In this document: positions 1 through 7,742 of the stretch, one piece after another
Numbering within the stretch: the stretch's first letter is position 1
How the letters are laid out: each line of letters starts with the position of its first letter
NCBI RefSeq assembly: GCF_900070365.1
Contig: NZ_LN850107.1
Location: 434,001-498,000 of the forward strand
Direction of reading: 5' to 3'
DNA length: 64,000 nucleotides
Origin: Alloactinosynnema sp. L-07
GTDB lineage: Bacteria > Actinomycetota > Actinomycetes > Mycobacteriales > Pseudonocardiaceae
Made by a program: the position numbers and the translations under genes
The notes under the pieces: generated by a model
Databases searched by the model: none
What the model was told of the DNA's origin: nothing
The model's input: only the letters and a program-made list of their open reading frames with translations

Positions 1-242
1 TGTCCCGCGCGGTCGGTGCGTTCCTTGTCGCGGTCGGTGCGCCGTTGGTGACCGCGGCACCGGCCCTGGCCGACACCCCGGCCCCGAACATCGGTGGCGT
101 CCTCGACGCGGCCAACATCGGGAACTTCACCCCTGCCGCTACGGGCCTTCAGGAGATGGCCGTCGTGCCGGTCCTCGGCAAGTGGGTCGGTAACAACCTC
201 AACAATTTGAGCAACGGCAACGTCATCGACCACTCGCGCTGA
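1..242 (+). CDS. Small secreted protein, 5' truncated by window edge
   Basis: The frame is open from position 3 and stops at TGA 240-242; the true start lies outside the window. The visible N-terminus reads as the end of a signal peptide (hydrophobic AFLVAVGAPLVTAAPALA followed by DTPAP), with a likely signal peptidase I site after ALA. The mature part is about 56 residues, Asn/Gly-rich, without cysteines. I do not recognise the family. It converges on the tape-measure gene, with a short inverted repeat (250-255 / 264-269) between them. It may be a lysogeny-expressed prophage gene or a host gene flanking a truncated prophage; the window cannot decide. Confidence 0.6.
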   Translation, partial: SRAVGAFLVAVGAPLVTAAPALADTPAPNIGGVLDAANIGNFTPAATGLQEMAVVPVLGKWVGNNLNNLSNGNVIDHSR

Positions 243-282
243 GGCACCGCGACCGGCCTTGCTCGGTCGAATCGGTTATGGC

Positions 283-3180
283 TCAGCGGCGGGCGTTTTG
301 TGCGTTGGCGGTGTTGACCAGCCGCGCGACGCCGGCCCCGTCCACGTGCAGCCGCGCCCCGTCGAGTGCGGCGAGGACACCGGCGGCGACGGCCGCGGTG
401 ATCGCGGAGGTGTCGGCGCCCATCGGCGACGCCCCGCCCGGCGCGGCAGTGCGTCCGGTCGCGGTGAGGGTGGCGTCCATGTTCAGTGGCAGCGTGGTGG
501 TCAGCGAGTCCAGGTAGGACCGCACGGCCGGTGTCCCGGCTTGCAGGCCGGTGAGCAGACCGCGCATGATCAGGCGGCCGTTATCGACCAGGAGGACGCG
601 GTCGCGGGCGGGCGGTCCTTTCCAGTCGGGCAGCAGGTTGGTCAGCGACTTCAGCTTGTCCTTGATCCACTGCCACGCGGCTTCCAGACCACGGATGAGG
701 CCACGGATGATGTTCTTCCCGGCTTCCACGAGCAGCCCGCCGAGGTCGCCGAGCGCACCGAGGATGCGGCCGGGCAGGTCGATGAAGAACCGCACCAGCC
801 CGTCGAGCGCGCCGCCCACGGCGCCGCGGATCATGTCCCAGATGCCGCCGAAGGCGTTCTTCAGGCCGTTCCAGGCGCGGGACCAGTCGCCGGTGATCAG
901 GCCCATGACGGTGTCGATGATGCCTTGGATGTAGCGCATTGCGCCGCCGATGATCGACCCGATCGTGTCGAACACGCTGCGCACGACGCCGAGCAGCGTG
1001 TCCAGGATCGGCATCAGGACGCGGGCCAGGATGTCGATCAGCGGTGCGACCGCGCGAACGAGGGTGGCGAAGGTATCCGCGGCCTGCACGATCACCGGCA
1101 CCAGCGCGGTGACCAACCCGGTGAGCGGCGGGATGAGCGCCTGCACCAGTTCCAGCAGCGGCGGCACCAGCGGCAGTACCGCCTGCACCACCGTCAGGAA
1201 TGCTTTCGCGAGTGGCGGCAGGATCGGCGCCAACGCCGACACCGCGGTCACCATGACCTCGCCGAGGGTCTGTCCTATCTGGACCAACGTCGGGGCCGCG
1301 TCGGCGAGCGCCCCGGACACCATGGCGGCGACCTGTTCGATCAGCCCGACGATGACCGGCAGCACCGGCTGCACCGCGCGCAACCCGGCGAGCAGCACCT
1401 CGCCGAAGACCATCGCGACCTGGCCGAGCAGCGGCAGCACCGCCGCCAGAGCTTGCAGGAACGCGCCGCCGACTGCCGAGATGATCGGTGTGAGCTGGCG
1501 CAGCAGGGCCGCGAGCATCGGGGCGAGGGTGCGCAGTGACTCGGCGAGCAGCCCACCGAATTGGGTGATCAACGGGGCCAGGACGCGGGCGAGCTCCAGC
1601 AGGGCGGGGGTGATTGAGCGGATCGACTCGCCGACCGCGCCACCCATCAGTGTGGCGACCTCGGCCAGGGCGGGGGCGAGCGCGGCCACGATCGGCGCAA
1701 GGGCCTGGGCCGCGGGGACGAGCATGTCCGCGAACGCCTGCGCCGCCGCCCCCAGCACCGGGGCCAGCGCCGCGAACACTTGACCGAGCGGGCCGATCGC
1801 AGGCGCGATGGACGCCAGCGCAGTGCCGAGCTGCGGGCCGAGCGCGGCGATCACGGGGGCGATCGAGTCCACCAGCGTGTGGCCGAGAGCCACCAGGATC
1901 GGGTCCAGGCCCTTGGCGACGGCGGCGATCCCGCCGAACACCTGCGCCAGCGCGGTCTGCCCGTCAGCGGAACGCAGGAACGCCAGCACCGACCCGGTGA
2001 CCTGGGTGAGTGTGGTCAGGAACGAGGCGCCGGAGGTGTTCGCCGCGCGGAAGACCGCGGCGATGATCCCGCCGACGTTGCCCACCAGGGTGAACAGCTC
2101 GCCCAGCGCGGAGAGGCCCTGCGAGATCCAGGTCTTCAACTGCCCGGTCTCGCGGGCATGGCCGATGAATTCGGCGAACCGCTGCGCGCCCTCGGTGAAC
2201 CCGCCCGCCAGGGCTGGCAGGAACTGCGCGCCCACGGTTGCGATGTCGCGCAAACCGGCCAGCAGGAACGGCAGTCCTTGCCCCAGTCGACCCACGGTGA
2301 GCGCGGTGTCGGCGAAGATCGACCGGACATCGGCAACCGTGCGCGCCTGCCCCAGGAACGCCGCGACGCCGCGCGCGCCCTGGTTCAAGGCCCCGGCGAC
2401 CCCGGTCATCCCGGCGTCGAGGACCGGGAGATACCGGCCTCCCAGGGTGGTGACCTCGCGGGCGAGCCCGCCGAACAGTCGTTCCTGGACGTGGAGCTGG
2501 AGCGCGGTGAACTCCGGGCGCAGCCCGCGCACCGCTTCCGCGGTGGCACGCATCGCCGGGGGCATCTTGTTGATCGCTTCGGCGAACTTCGCCGGGTCCG
2601 ATTCGGACAGGGCGTCGGTGAAGCCCTCGACGCCGAGCTTGAGTGTCTGGATCACCGCGACCGCGCCGAGTGCGGCGGCCGGGATCAACAGGAGGGACTG
2701 CGCCGACGTCGCCGCAGCTCCACCGAGCCCACCGACCACGCCCATTGCGGTGCCCACGGCGGCGGCCATGGCGGCGTAGCGCAGCGTCGCCGCCCCGGTG
2801 ACCGCAGTCGCACGCACCATCGACCCCGTGGCCTGATCGCTGGCCCGGCCGAGCGCGAGCATGCCGCGCACAGCCGACCCCAACGACCGGTCCGCCACCG
2901 CCCGCACCGTGATCTCCCGACCCGACAACCGGCGCAGCAACGCCTGAAACCGGGTTTCGGCCGGGAGCGCGTCCAACTCGGCCAGCAGCCGGATCGCGGT
3001 CTGATCACCCTCGCGCGCAGCGACGCGCAGCTGCTCGCGCAGCAGCGCGGTCTGCACTTGCGCGGTCAGGGAGATCGCGGGCGCCCCGGCCTGAGCGGCG
3101 CGAACCTGGTCCCGCACGTGCTGCCCCAACCCCTGGAGGCTGGGCAGGATCTTCAGATAGCCGTGGCCGACCGTCGCCAT
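283..3180 (-). CDS. Phage tape measure protein
   Basis: The protein has 965 residues, the longest in the prophage, and is expected to set tail length and line the tail tube. The N-terminus (about 1-130) is charged and helical. A hydrophobic stretch at about 130-200 is followed by long Ala/Leu/Val/Pro repeats of the type AALAPVLGAAAQAFADML through about residue 720, typical of actinophage tape measures. The C-terminus has amphipathic segments (GDWSRAWNGLKNAFGGIWDMIRG). It lies directly after the frameshifted tail chaperones, as expected. It is the last recognisable phage gene on this side; no minor tail genes follow inside the window. ATG at 3180. Confidence 0.93.
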   Translation of the reverse strand: MATVGHGYLKILPSLQGLGQHVRDQVRAAQAGAPAISLTAQVQTALLREQLRVAAREGDQTAIRLLAELDALPAETRFQALLRRLSGREITVRAVADRSLGSAVRGMLALGRASDQATGSMVRATAVTGAATLRYAAMAAAVGTAMGVVGGLGGAAATSAQSLLLIPAAALGAVAVIQTLKLGVEGFTDALSESDPAKFAEAINKMPPAMRATAEAVRGLRPEFTALQLHVQERLFGGLAREVTTLGGRYLPVLDAGMTGVAGALNQGARGVAAFLGQARTVADVRSIFADTALTVGRLGQGLPFLLAGLRDIATVGAQFLPALAGGFTEGAQRFAEFIGHARETGQLKTWISQGLSALGELFTLVGNVGGIIAAVFRAANTSGASFLTTLTQVTGSVLAFLRSADGQTALAQVFGGIAAVAKGLDPILVALGHTLVDSIAPVIAALGPQLGTALASIAPAIGPLGQVFAALAPVLGAAAQAFADMLVPAAQALAPIVAALAPALAEVATLMGGAVGESIRSITPALLELARVLAPLITQFGGLLAESLRTLAPMLAALLRQLTPIISAVGGAFLQALAAVLPLLGQVAMVFGEVLLAGLRAVQPVLPVIVGLIEQVAAMVSGALADAAPTLVQIGQTLGEVMVTAVSALAPILPPLAKAFLTVVQAVLPLVPPLLELVQALIPPLTGLVTALVPVIVQAADTFATLVRAVAPLIDILARVLMPILDTLLGVVRSVFDTIGSIIGGAMRYIQGIIDTVMGLITGDWSRAWNGLKNAFGGIWDMIRGAVGGALDGLVRFFIDLPGRILGALGDLGGLLVEAGKNIIRGLIRGLEAAWQWIKDKLKSLTNLLPDWKGPPARDRVLLVDNGRLIMRGLLTGLQAGTPAVRSYLDSLTTTLPLNMDATLTATGRTAAPGGASPMGADTSAITAAVAAGVLAALDGARLHVDGAGVARLVNTANAQNARR

Positions 3181-3327
3181 GGGGCATCACGCCCCCGGGG
3201 TGATCGAACGGTCATCCACAATGCGCGGAGTTATCCACAGGCACCTGTGTAACGTTCGCGCTGTTCACAGCTATACTGTGAACGAACGGCTCCTCGGCGG
3301 ACCCCCAGCGCCTTGAGGGGCCGTTCG
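3181..3327 (-). promoter_or_regulatory. Palindrome-rich gap between tail chaperone and tape measure
   Basis: This 147-bp gap is long for a structural operon. It contains a perfect 8-bp inverted repeat GTTCACAG (3263-3270) / CTGTGAAC (3276-3283) around CTATA, a CACAGG/CCTGTG palindrome at about 3236-3249, two DnaA-box-like words (TCATCCACA 3212-3220 and TTATCCACA 3231-3239), and the large hairpin listed separately. The palindrome encloses TATAGC on the minus strand and TATACT on the plus strand, so a promoter with an overlapping operator is possible. Confidence 0.45.
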
Positions 3328-3329
3328 TT
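3281..3329 (-). terminator. Strong hairpin between tail chaperone and tape measure
   Basis: AACGAACGGC (3281-3290) pairs with GCCGTTCGTT (3320-3329), and the stem continues with a CCTC/GAGG block inside. It lies immediately after the stop of the frameshifted chaperone. It may attenuate transcription into the tape measure, or stabilise the upstream mRNA. No long U-tract follows on the minus strand. Confidence 0.5.
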
Positions 3330-3992
3330 ATGTGCGCATCCACTGTGCAATGTCGCGCAACGTCCGCGTCTCCGGTTCGGCCTCGCCATCGGCCGCCCTG
3401 GCAGCACGGGCGGTGTCGAGCGGACCGATGAGCTGGTCGTCGGGCACCTGGTGGCCGAGAGCCGCGGCGACCGTGGCCCACAGGACGGTGACGCGCCGCT
3501 CGACCGTCGCGAGCAGCACCTCGTGCCGGGTCATGTGGTCCGGGTCGAGTGCCCGCCACAGCGCGGCATCCGGGGGCAGGTGCTGCACAAGGGCGCAGAC
3601 GCGGCGGTAGGTGAGGCGGCCGCGGTAGAGGTCGAGCAAGTCGACCCCGCCGCGCAGGAGATCAGTTTCGAGTGCGGTTGCGGTGGTGTCGTCCGCGAGG
3701 AGGCGGGCGACGGTCAGGGGTTTCCCGCGCCCAGCTCCTTCATGACCGCGACGGAGAACTCCTCGGCGTCGGCCGCGGTGGTGGCCAGGGACCGCCAGGT
3801 CGTGTACTGGAGTTCGCCCAGGATCAGCCGCAGCGCTGTCAGGTGCTTGCCGTCCTCCTCGGCCTCCAGCGCCTCCAGCGGGAAGTCCTCGGTGCGAGGG
3901 AGTCGGAACCGGGTGGCGCGCCACGTGATCACCGGCCCGGCCTCGGTGGTCGTGGGCTTGCCGGTGGCCTCGGCGCGCTGCTTGGCGCTCAT
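3328..3992 (-). CDS. Tail assembly chaperone, -1 frameshift (G-T type) product
   Basis: Translation starting at 3992 runs in the frame of the short chaperone to the slippery heptamer GGGAAAC (3720-3726 on the minus strand), shifts by -1 and continues in the frame ending at 3328. The product is about 221 residues. The extension starts PLTVARLLADDTT and is a helical domain of about 130 residues rich in Leu/Ala/Arg. This arrangement matches the G/GT tail chaperones found before the tape measure in most siphoviruses. The extension frame has no start codon with a ribosome-binding site of its own, which supports frameshifting rather than independent translation. Confidence 0.85.
3714..3992 (-). CDS. 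Tail assembly chaperone, short (G-type) form
   Basis: The protein has 92 residues, starting MSAKQRAEATGKP and ending ELGAGNP. The ATG at 3992 lies just downstream of the tail-tube stop at 3995. It contains the acidic, helical sequence typical of the zero-frame chaperone (FPLEALEAEEDGKHLTALRLILGEL). It helps assemble the tail around the tape measure and is not expected in the virion. An open reading frame runs further upstream, but the residues before MSAKQ are out-of-frame shadow sequence of the tube gene. Confidence 0.85.
   Translation of the reverse strand: MSAKQRAEATGKPTTTEAGPVITWRATRFRLPRTEDFPLEALEAEEDGKHLTALRLILGELQYTTWRSLATTAADAEEFSVAVMKELGAGNP
3720..3726 (-). other. -1 programmed ribosomal frameshift site GGGAAAC
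   Basis: The minus-strand sequence GCG GGA AAC CCC TGA contains the canonical X-XXY-YYZ heptamer G-GGA-AAC three nucleotides before the zero-frame stop (CCC, then TGA). Slippage re-reads it as GGG AAA, followed by CCC CTG ACC in the long downstream frame. Confidence 0.88.
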
Positions 3993-3994
3993 GG

Positions 3995-4633
3995 TCAGTC
4001 TCCCTTGATGTCGGTGGTGGTGAGTGCGGCAAGTCCGGCGCCGCCTGCCGCGATGACGGCGGGGTCGTTGGTCAGCCAGACCGCGAGAACGGTGGAGGCT
4101 CCGGCGGGGGCCAGCGCGGCGAAGGTCATGCCCCAGCGGGCTTCCTGGGTGCGCGACCACTGGGCGTCATCGGTCTCGGACACCTCGGCGCGGGGGATGA
4201 ACAGGCGGTGGTGGTAGACCTCGGTGTCGCTGATGCGGTCGGTCCAGTCCACGCACAGCGCGCGGACGTCGCCCTTGGGGATGGTGGAGATCTCGGCGCG
4301 GTACTTCTTCGACCCGACGGGGGCGACCTCAACGAAGGTGAGCCCGCCGAAGTAGGCGGAGAGGACGTCGGCTTTGGTTTCCTGGAACGCCGACTTCACC
4401 GAGAGTTCCTGGGACTTGTAGATGTAGCGCGCCGGGGTGAGCTGCTGCCAGTGCTCGGTGCCTTCCTTCTCCACCTTCCGCGCCAACGTCACACCGTCCG
4501 GTGTGGACAGTCCGAGACCGCGCCACGCGGTGGCGAGCGGGGTGGTGGCGTCGGGGGGTTCGGCGGTGCCGGGCGGGGCGAGGGACAGTTCCCCGGTTCC
4601 GGGGACGCGCACGAGCGCTGAGTTGATCGTCAC
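3995..4633 (-). CDS. Major tail tube protein
   Basis: The protein has 212 residues. I chose GTG 4633 because AAGGAG lies 5 nt upstream and the sequence becomes protein-like there (VTINSALVRVPGTGELSLAP). The body is beta-rich (TPARYIYKSQELSVKSAFQETKA... and GSKKYRAEISTIPKGD), as in actinophage tube proteins. A C-terminal Ala/Gly/Thr-rich tail ends TTTDIKGD. It sits between the tail-terminator-like gene and the chaperones, the standard place for the tube gene. The identification rests on position and general character. Confidence 0.82.
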   Translation of the reverse strand: MTINSALVRVPGTGELSLAPPGTAEPPDATTPLATAWRGLGLSTPDGVTLARKVEKEGTEHWQQLTPARYIYKSQELSVKSAFQETKADVLSAYFGGLTFVEVAPVGSKKYRAEISTIPKGDVRALCVDWTDRISDTEVYHHRLFIPRAEVSETDDAQWSRTQEARWGMTFAALAPAGASTVLAVWLTNDPAVIAAGGAGLAALTTTDIKGD

Positions 4634-4647
4634 GAGGACTCCTTCAT

Positions 4648-5076
4648 TCAAGGGCGGGGGGTTCGGGCACGCACCGCGACAGCGGCGGTGGCCAGCGGCG
4701 CGGCGGTGTAGGGGTCGATCCCGGCGACCGGCGCCGCGACCGGTTCGACGGCGAGCAGCGCGCCGGGTGAGCGGGTCGCGCACAACAGCCCCACGACGAG
4801 CCCGCACAGGGCGGCCGCGGTGTGGGCGCTGGTGTGCCAGGTGGTGAGGCGGATGACGGCGCGCTGCACGGCGGGCCAACCCCAGGTGTGCCCGTCGACC
4901 GCGACGAGCACCCAGGGAAGCGACGGCGGCCCCGCGTCGTGGGCGGCCGAGGTGGACACGACGGTGGACACCTTCACCCCGGCCGCGACCGGTTCGAGGC
5001 GGGCGGCCAGCGCGGGCCGTAGCTCGCGCACCACCAGTTCCAGCACGTCGACCGGCACCGGGATGGCAGCGGTCAT
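4648..5076 (-). CDS. Probable tail terminator / head-tail connector
   Basis: The protein has 142 residues (MTAAIPVPVDVLELVVREL...). It has a helical N-terminus, then a mixed alpha/beta region including SLPWVLVAVDGHTWGWPAVQRAVIRLTTWH, a pattern seen in actinophage proteins encoded immediately before the tube gene. Its ATG at 5076 overlaps the TGA of the preceding gene (ATGA, 5073-5076), indicating translational coupling. It probably caps the tail at the head-proximal end. The family is assigned by position rather than by a diagnostic motif. Confidence 0.65.
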   Translation of the reverse strand: MTAAIPVPVDVLELVVRELRPALAARLEPVAAGVKVSTVVSTSAAHDAGPPSLPWVLVAVDGHTWGWPAVQRAVIRLTTWHTSAHTAAALCGLVVGLLCATRSPGALLAVEPVAAPVAGIDPYTAAPLATAAVAVRARTPRP

Positions 5077-5378
5077 TCGTGCAGGCCCTCCACATCGACG
5101 CCCACCGACGCGGCGGCTCGTTTGAGCAGCCCGTGGCGGGCCTCCATGCCGACCCCGGCCGGATGCCGGACCGCGACCGTGGCCGCGGTGCGGTCGCGGG
5201 CGGGATCGTCGAAGACCTCGACCGGCACCGGCTCACCACTGGTGACCCGATGCCCCTGGGCGCGGGCGGCGGCCCCGACCTGTTCAGCGACGGCGCGCAC
5301 GGCGGCGGCCATCTCCGTCGAGCGCAGGATCTCGGCGACCCCGGCATGGTCGATCTCAAACCCGTCGAACGCGGCCAT
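5073..5378 (-). CDS. HK97 gp10-like head-tail protein
   Basis: The protein has 101 residues starting MAAFDGFEIDHAGVAEILRS, followed by a helix with MAAAVRAVAEQVGAAARAQG and a strand-rich end with VAVRHPAGVGMEARHGLLKRAAA. This resembles the gp10-like neck proteins (short helix, then strands, HGLLKRAA-type tail). ATG 5378 is chosen over the in-frame TTG at 5396 because GAGGGG lies 10 nt upstream. It is coupled to the next gene by an ATGA overlap. Confidence 0.68.
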   Translation of the reverse strand: MAAFDGFEIDHAGVAEILRSTEMAAAVRAVAEQVGAAARAQGHRVTSGEPVPVEVFDDPARDRTAATVAVRHPAGVGMEARHGLLKRAAASVGVDVEGLHE

Positions 5379-5385
5379 CAGGGCA

Positions 5386-5715
5386 TCACCCCTCAACCCG
5401 GCGCAAGACGATCTCGAAGTGCGTGTGCCCGAACCGCGGCGTGAACACCAGCGGCTCCCCGTCGACCTCGAAGACCATGCCGCGCCACTCCACCCGCTCC
5501 TGAGGGCCGATCGGCTCGATCGCCCACACCCGCCACCGCGACACCACCGCGGCCCGGCCGGGCTCGGCGTGCTCGGTGGAGGCCAGCGGTTGCATGTGGG
5601 CGTAGACGGTGCGCAGCGACGCCGCCGACCCGTAGTGCAACTCCGGGACCGGGTTGCCGTAGGCGTCCATGACTTCGACCGGGTTGACCACGGTGAGCCG
5701 GTGCGGCAGTTGCAT
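5386..5715 (-). CDS. Head-tail joining / head closure protein
   Basis: The protein has 109 residues (MQLPHRLTVVNPVEVMDAYGNPVPELHYG...). A compact beta barrel is suggested by alternating strands (RAAVVSRWRVWAIEP, VEWRGMVFEVDGEPLVF). It carries the motif FTPRFGHTHFEIVLRRVEG near the end, characteristic of small actinophage head-tail stoppers. ATG 5715 is chosen because upstream in-frame codons encode low-complexity Arg/Pro sequence. Neighbours on both sides are connector genes with gaps of only 7-22 bp. Confidence 0.7.
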   Translation of the reverse strand: MQLPHRLTVVNPVEVMDAYGNPVPELHYGSAASLRTVYAHMQPLASTEHAEPGRAAVVSRWRVWAIEPIGPQERVEWRGMVFEVDGEPLVFTPRFGHTHFEIVLRRVEG

Positions 5716-5737
5716 CACGACACACCCCCGGCCGTGG

Positions 5738-6097
5738 TCAAGCGGTCCAGATCGAGAACGCCCCACCCGCGCTGGAAGCGGGCGGGCGCAGCAGATCCAG
5801 TTCGTCCTCGGTGAGATAGAGCCCGCCCCCGGCGTGCGCGGCCGTGCGCGTGTAGGCACCGATCGTCTCCGAGGCATTGCCGTCCGGCGGAGTCGCCAAC
5901 GCCCGCAGCACGGCCGTAGAGATCACCCCGACCGCCGTGGGCGGGGCGGGGGACGACAGGCCCGGCACTCGCGCGTGGACGAGGGCGGTGGCGTCGGCGA
6001 TCAGAACCGCGACCCGAGACTGTTGCTCCGGGGTAAACGCGACGTCGGTGCGAGCCTGGACATCGACCACTGTGGCCAAGGGAGGATGCGACGGCAT
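5738..6097 (-). CDS. Head-tail connector (gp6/gp15-like adaptor)
   Basis: The protein has 119 residues starting MPSHPPLATVVDVQARTDVAFTPEQQ. It has the all-helical layout of phage adaptor proteins: an early segment with EQQSRVAVLIADATALVHARVPG, then AVGVISTAVLRALATPPD, then the conserved-looking TRTAAHAGGGLYLTEDELDLLR. GGGAGT precedes ATG 6097 by 7 nt. It is the first connector gene after the capsid genes once the inserted plus-strand HEPN gene is skipped. The HEPN gene's promoter must lie in the 74 bp between the two divergent starts. Confidence 0.75.
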   Translation of the reverse strand: MPSHPPLATVVDVQARTDVAFTPEQQSRVAVLIADATALVHARVPGLSSPAPPTAVGVISTAVLRALATPPDGNASETIGAYTRTAAHAGGGLYLTEDELDLLRPPASSAGGAFSIWTA

Positions 6098-6123
6098 GCG
6101 ATCACTCCCGGACAACGAACGCT

Positions 6124-6129
6124 TAGACT
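6124..6129 (+). promoter_or_regulatory. Possible -10 element TAGACT for the HEPN gene
   Basis: TAGACT matches the actinobacterial -10 pattern TANNNT and lies 43 bp before the GTG at 6172. No convincing -35 box was found. It is the only good candidate in the 74-bp divergent gap. Confidence 0.35.
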
Positions 6130-6171
6130 CCGGATGCACGCAAGGGACTGCTTCGACCTCAGGAGGTGGGT

Positions 6172-7542
6172 GTGGCGTCCATCATCGGCGAGCTTAAATC
6201 CACCCTGTCAACGGTGTACGTGGATACGGCGAGGGCAGTTCTCCATCGTCTCGAACGCGCCGGTGTTCCGCAGACGATTGATGCCGAACGTGCTGTCTTC
6301 CAGCGGTTGAGTTCAACCCAGTCGGCCGCCAGATACGAGTCAAGTTCCGAAAATGTCCTCACGGCACCTCCATCGCTGATGCCGGAAGGACCCTGGCTCG
6401 GCGATCAGGAGATGGTCGCGGTGCGAGCGTGTTCGGCGAAGCTCGCCGAACACGCTGCTGCGTCCCTTCCGTACTGGGCACCGTTTCCCGCCCCGGTTGG
6501 ACCGCTGCTCGGTCCCGGTGTTGGCGTTCCACAGTACGCGGAGGACGCATCCGGATGGGTTGCACGGATGATTGTTGCGCCTGCCCTCTATCACCACCTG
6601 GCGCTACTTCCCCGTGTCGATCAAGCCGATGACGCAACCGCGCGAGCATTCGCTGAGGACGTCCTCGCGGTCGTGACCGCGACCGACCTCCGTTACCTTG
6701 TCACATTGCCGTTCAGTGGCATCTACATGGGCGAATCGGACCCGATCACCGTCGGGGACGTCACTGTCCGCTCCTTATCGTCCGTTGAGCAGGGCGCAAT
6801 CTTCCAGCAACGCGCCCGATTCACGTCACTGATGCTTGACTTTGGGGAAGTGCCATACTCCGCGCTGGAGTTGCGCGTCTCGGGACCCCGCACCGAGCAA
6901 CACCTGACCGTGTGCGATCGCATACCGGCGTTGACGACCGCATTCCAATTGCACGGCTACGAAATTTCAGGTCGGTTCGCGATCGAACGCTCCGATCCGC
7001 CGTGGGTACGCGACGGTCAGGGACATTTCCCGTCGGGCTTGCCACGACGGTCGTGGCCCGCAGACGCCGATGCGGAGTTCTCAGCGAATGATCTTGAGGC
7101 GATTGTCAAGACGGCCAAGTTGCTTGAGCGCCACCATGTGAGTGAGCCAGCGTCGGCCCAAGACTTGGCCCTGCATCGTTTCGCGGCAGGGCTGGCACGT
7201 GAGAGTCACGCCGACGGGGTGGTCGACTTCACGATCGCGTTGGAGGCGCTCCTACTTCCCTACGATGAGAACGCGCGGCATGGGGACCTTGGCTACCGGT
7301 TTCGGGTGCACGGTGCTCACTATCTGGCAGAGGACCCAGCCGAACGGCGAGACGTCTGGAAGCAGTTGAAGGGCATCTATGAGACGCGAAGCCGACTAGT
7401 GCACGGCGGCAAATACCCTGTCAAGGGCGAGATCGTGAAGATCCACGATCTCGCTCGTGACTTCGCCCGCCGGGGACTCTTGCGGGCGCTTGTGGAGGGC
7501 TTTCCGACCTCGCAGATGTTCACCGACATGGCATTGAGCTGA
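6172..7542 (+). CDS. ApeA-like HEPN-domain protein, candidate anti-phage moron
   Basis: The protein has 456 residues, starting at GTG 6172, which follows a perfect AGGAGG with 5-nt spacing. The N-terminal two thirds are not recognised. The C-terminal region (about 335-456) looks like an ApeA-type HEPN domain: FTIALEALLLP, then RFRVHGAHYLAEDPAERRDVW, then KGIYETRSRLVHGG, which supplies the R-x4-H ribonuclease motif (R406, H411). The gene is on the strand opposite to the structural genes, between capsid and connector genes, with its own start signals, so it should be expressed in the lysogen. ApeA is a known single-gene abortive-infection system; the role here is inferred. Its third-position GC is lower than its neighbours'. 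Confidence 0.72.
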   Translation: MASIIGELKSTLSTVYVDTARAVLHRLERAGVPQTIDAERAVFQRLSSTQSAARYESSSENVLTAPPSLMPEGPWLGDQEMVAVRACSAKLAEHAAASLPYWAPFPAPVGPLLGPGVGVPQYAEDASGWVARMIVAPALYHHLALLPRVDQADDATARAFAEDVLAVVTATDLRYLVTLPFSGIYMGESDPITVGDVTVRSLSSVEQGAIFQQRARFTSLMLDFGEVPYSALELRVSGPRTEQHLTVCDRIPALTTAFQLHGYEISGRFAIERSDPPWVRDGQGHFPSGLPRRSWPADADAEFSANDLEAIVKTAKLLERHHVSEPASAQDLALHRFAAGLARESHADGVVDFTIALEALLLPYDENARHGDLGYRFRVHGAHYLAEDPAERRDVWKQLKGIYETRSRLVHGGKYPVKGEIVKIHDLARDFARRGLLRALVEGFPTSQMFTDMALS

Positions 7543-7551
7543 GACCAGCAC

Positions 7552-7731
7552 TCACATGCCCGCAGCCTCCTTGGCAGGTCGTCCGCCGACCGCGCGCACC
7601 CCGAGTTCGGTGGGCAGGCCGCGCAGGGCTTCGGTGGTGTTCTTGTCGGTGACGTCGGCGAGTCCCTTGTGGAAGGTGACGTCGAGGTCGTGGACGACGA
7701 GTTCGGGGTAGGTGTCGCTGGTGAACTTCAC
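7552..7731 (-). CDS. Small protein encoded after the major capsid gene
   Basis: The protein has 59 residues from GTG 7731, with GGAG 7 nt upstream. The sequence starts VKFTSDTYPELVVHDLDVTFHKG and includes TTEALRGLPTELGVRAVGG. It sits 11 bp after the capsid gene, where many actinophages encode a small capsid accessory or decoration protein. I do not recognise a family. The N-terminal half could form a few strands. Its 3' end faces the HEPN gene across 9 bp. Confidence 0.62.
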   Translation of the reverse strand: MKFTSDTYPELVVHDLDVTFHKGLADVTDKNTTEALRGLPTELGVRAVGGRPAKEAAGM

Positions 7732-7742
7732 GGAGTTTCTCC

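Noticed and set aside
259..3252. Long plus-strand open frames opposite the tape measure
   Set aside because: They read as His/Asp/Arg/Gln-rich shadow protein; the minus-strand tape measure explains the region.
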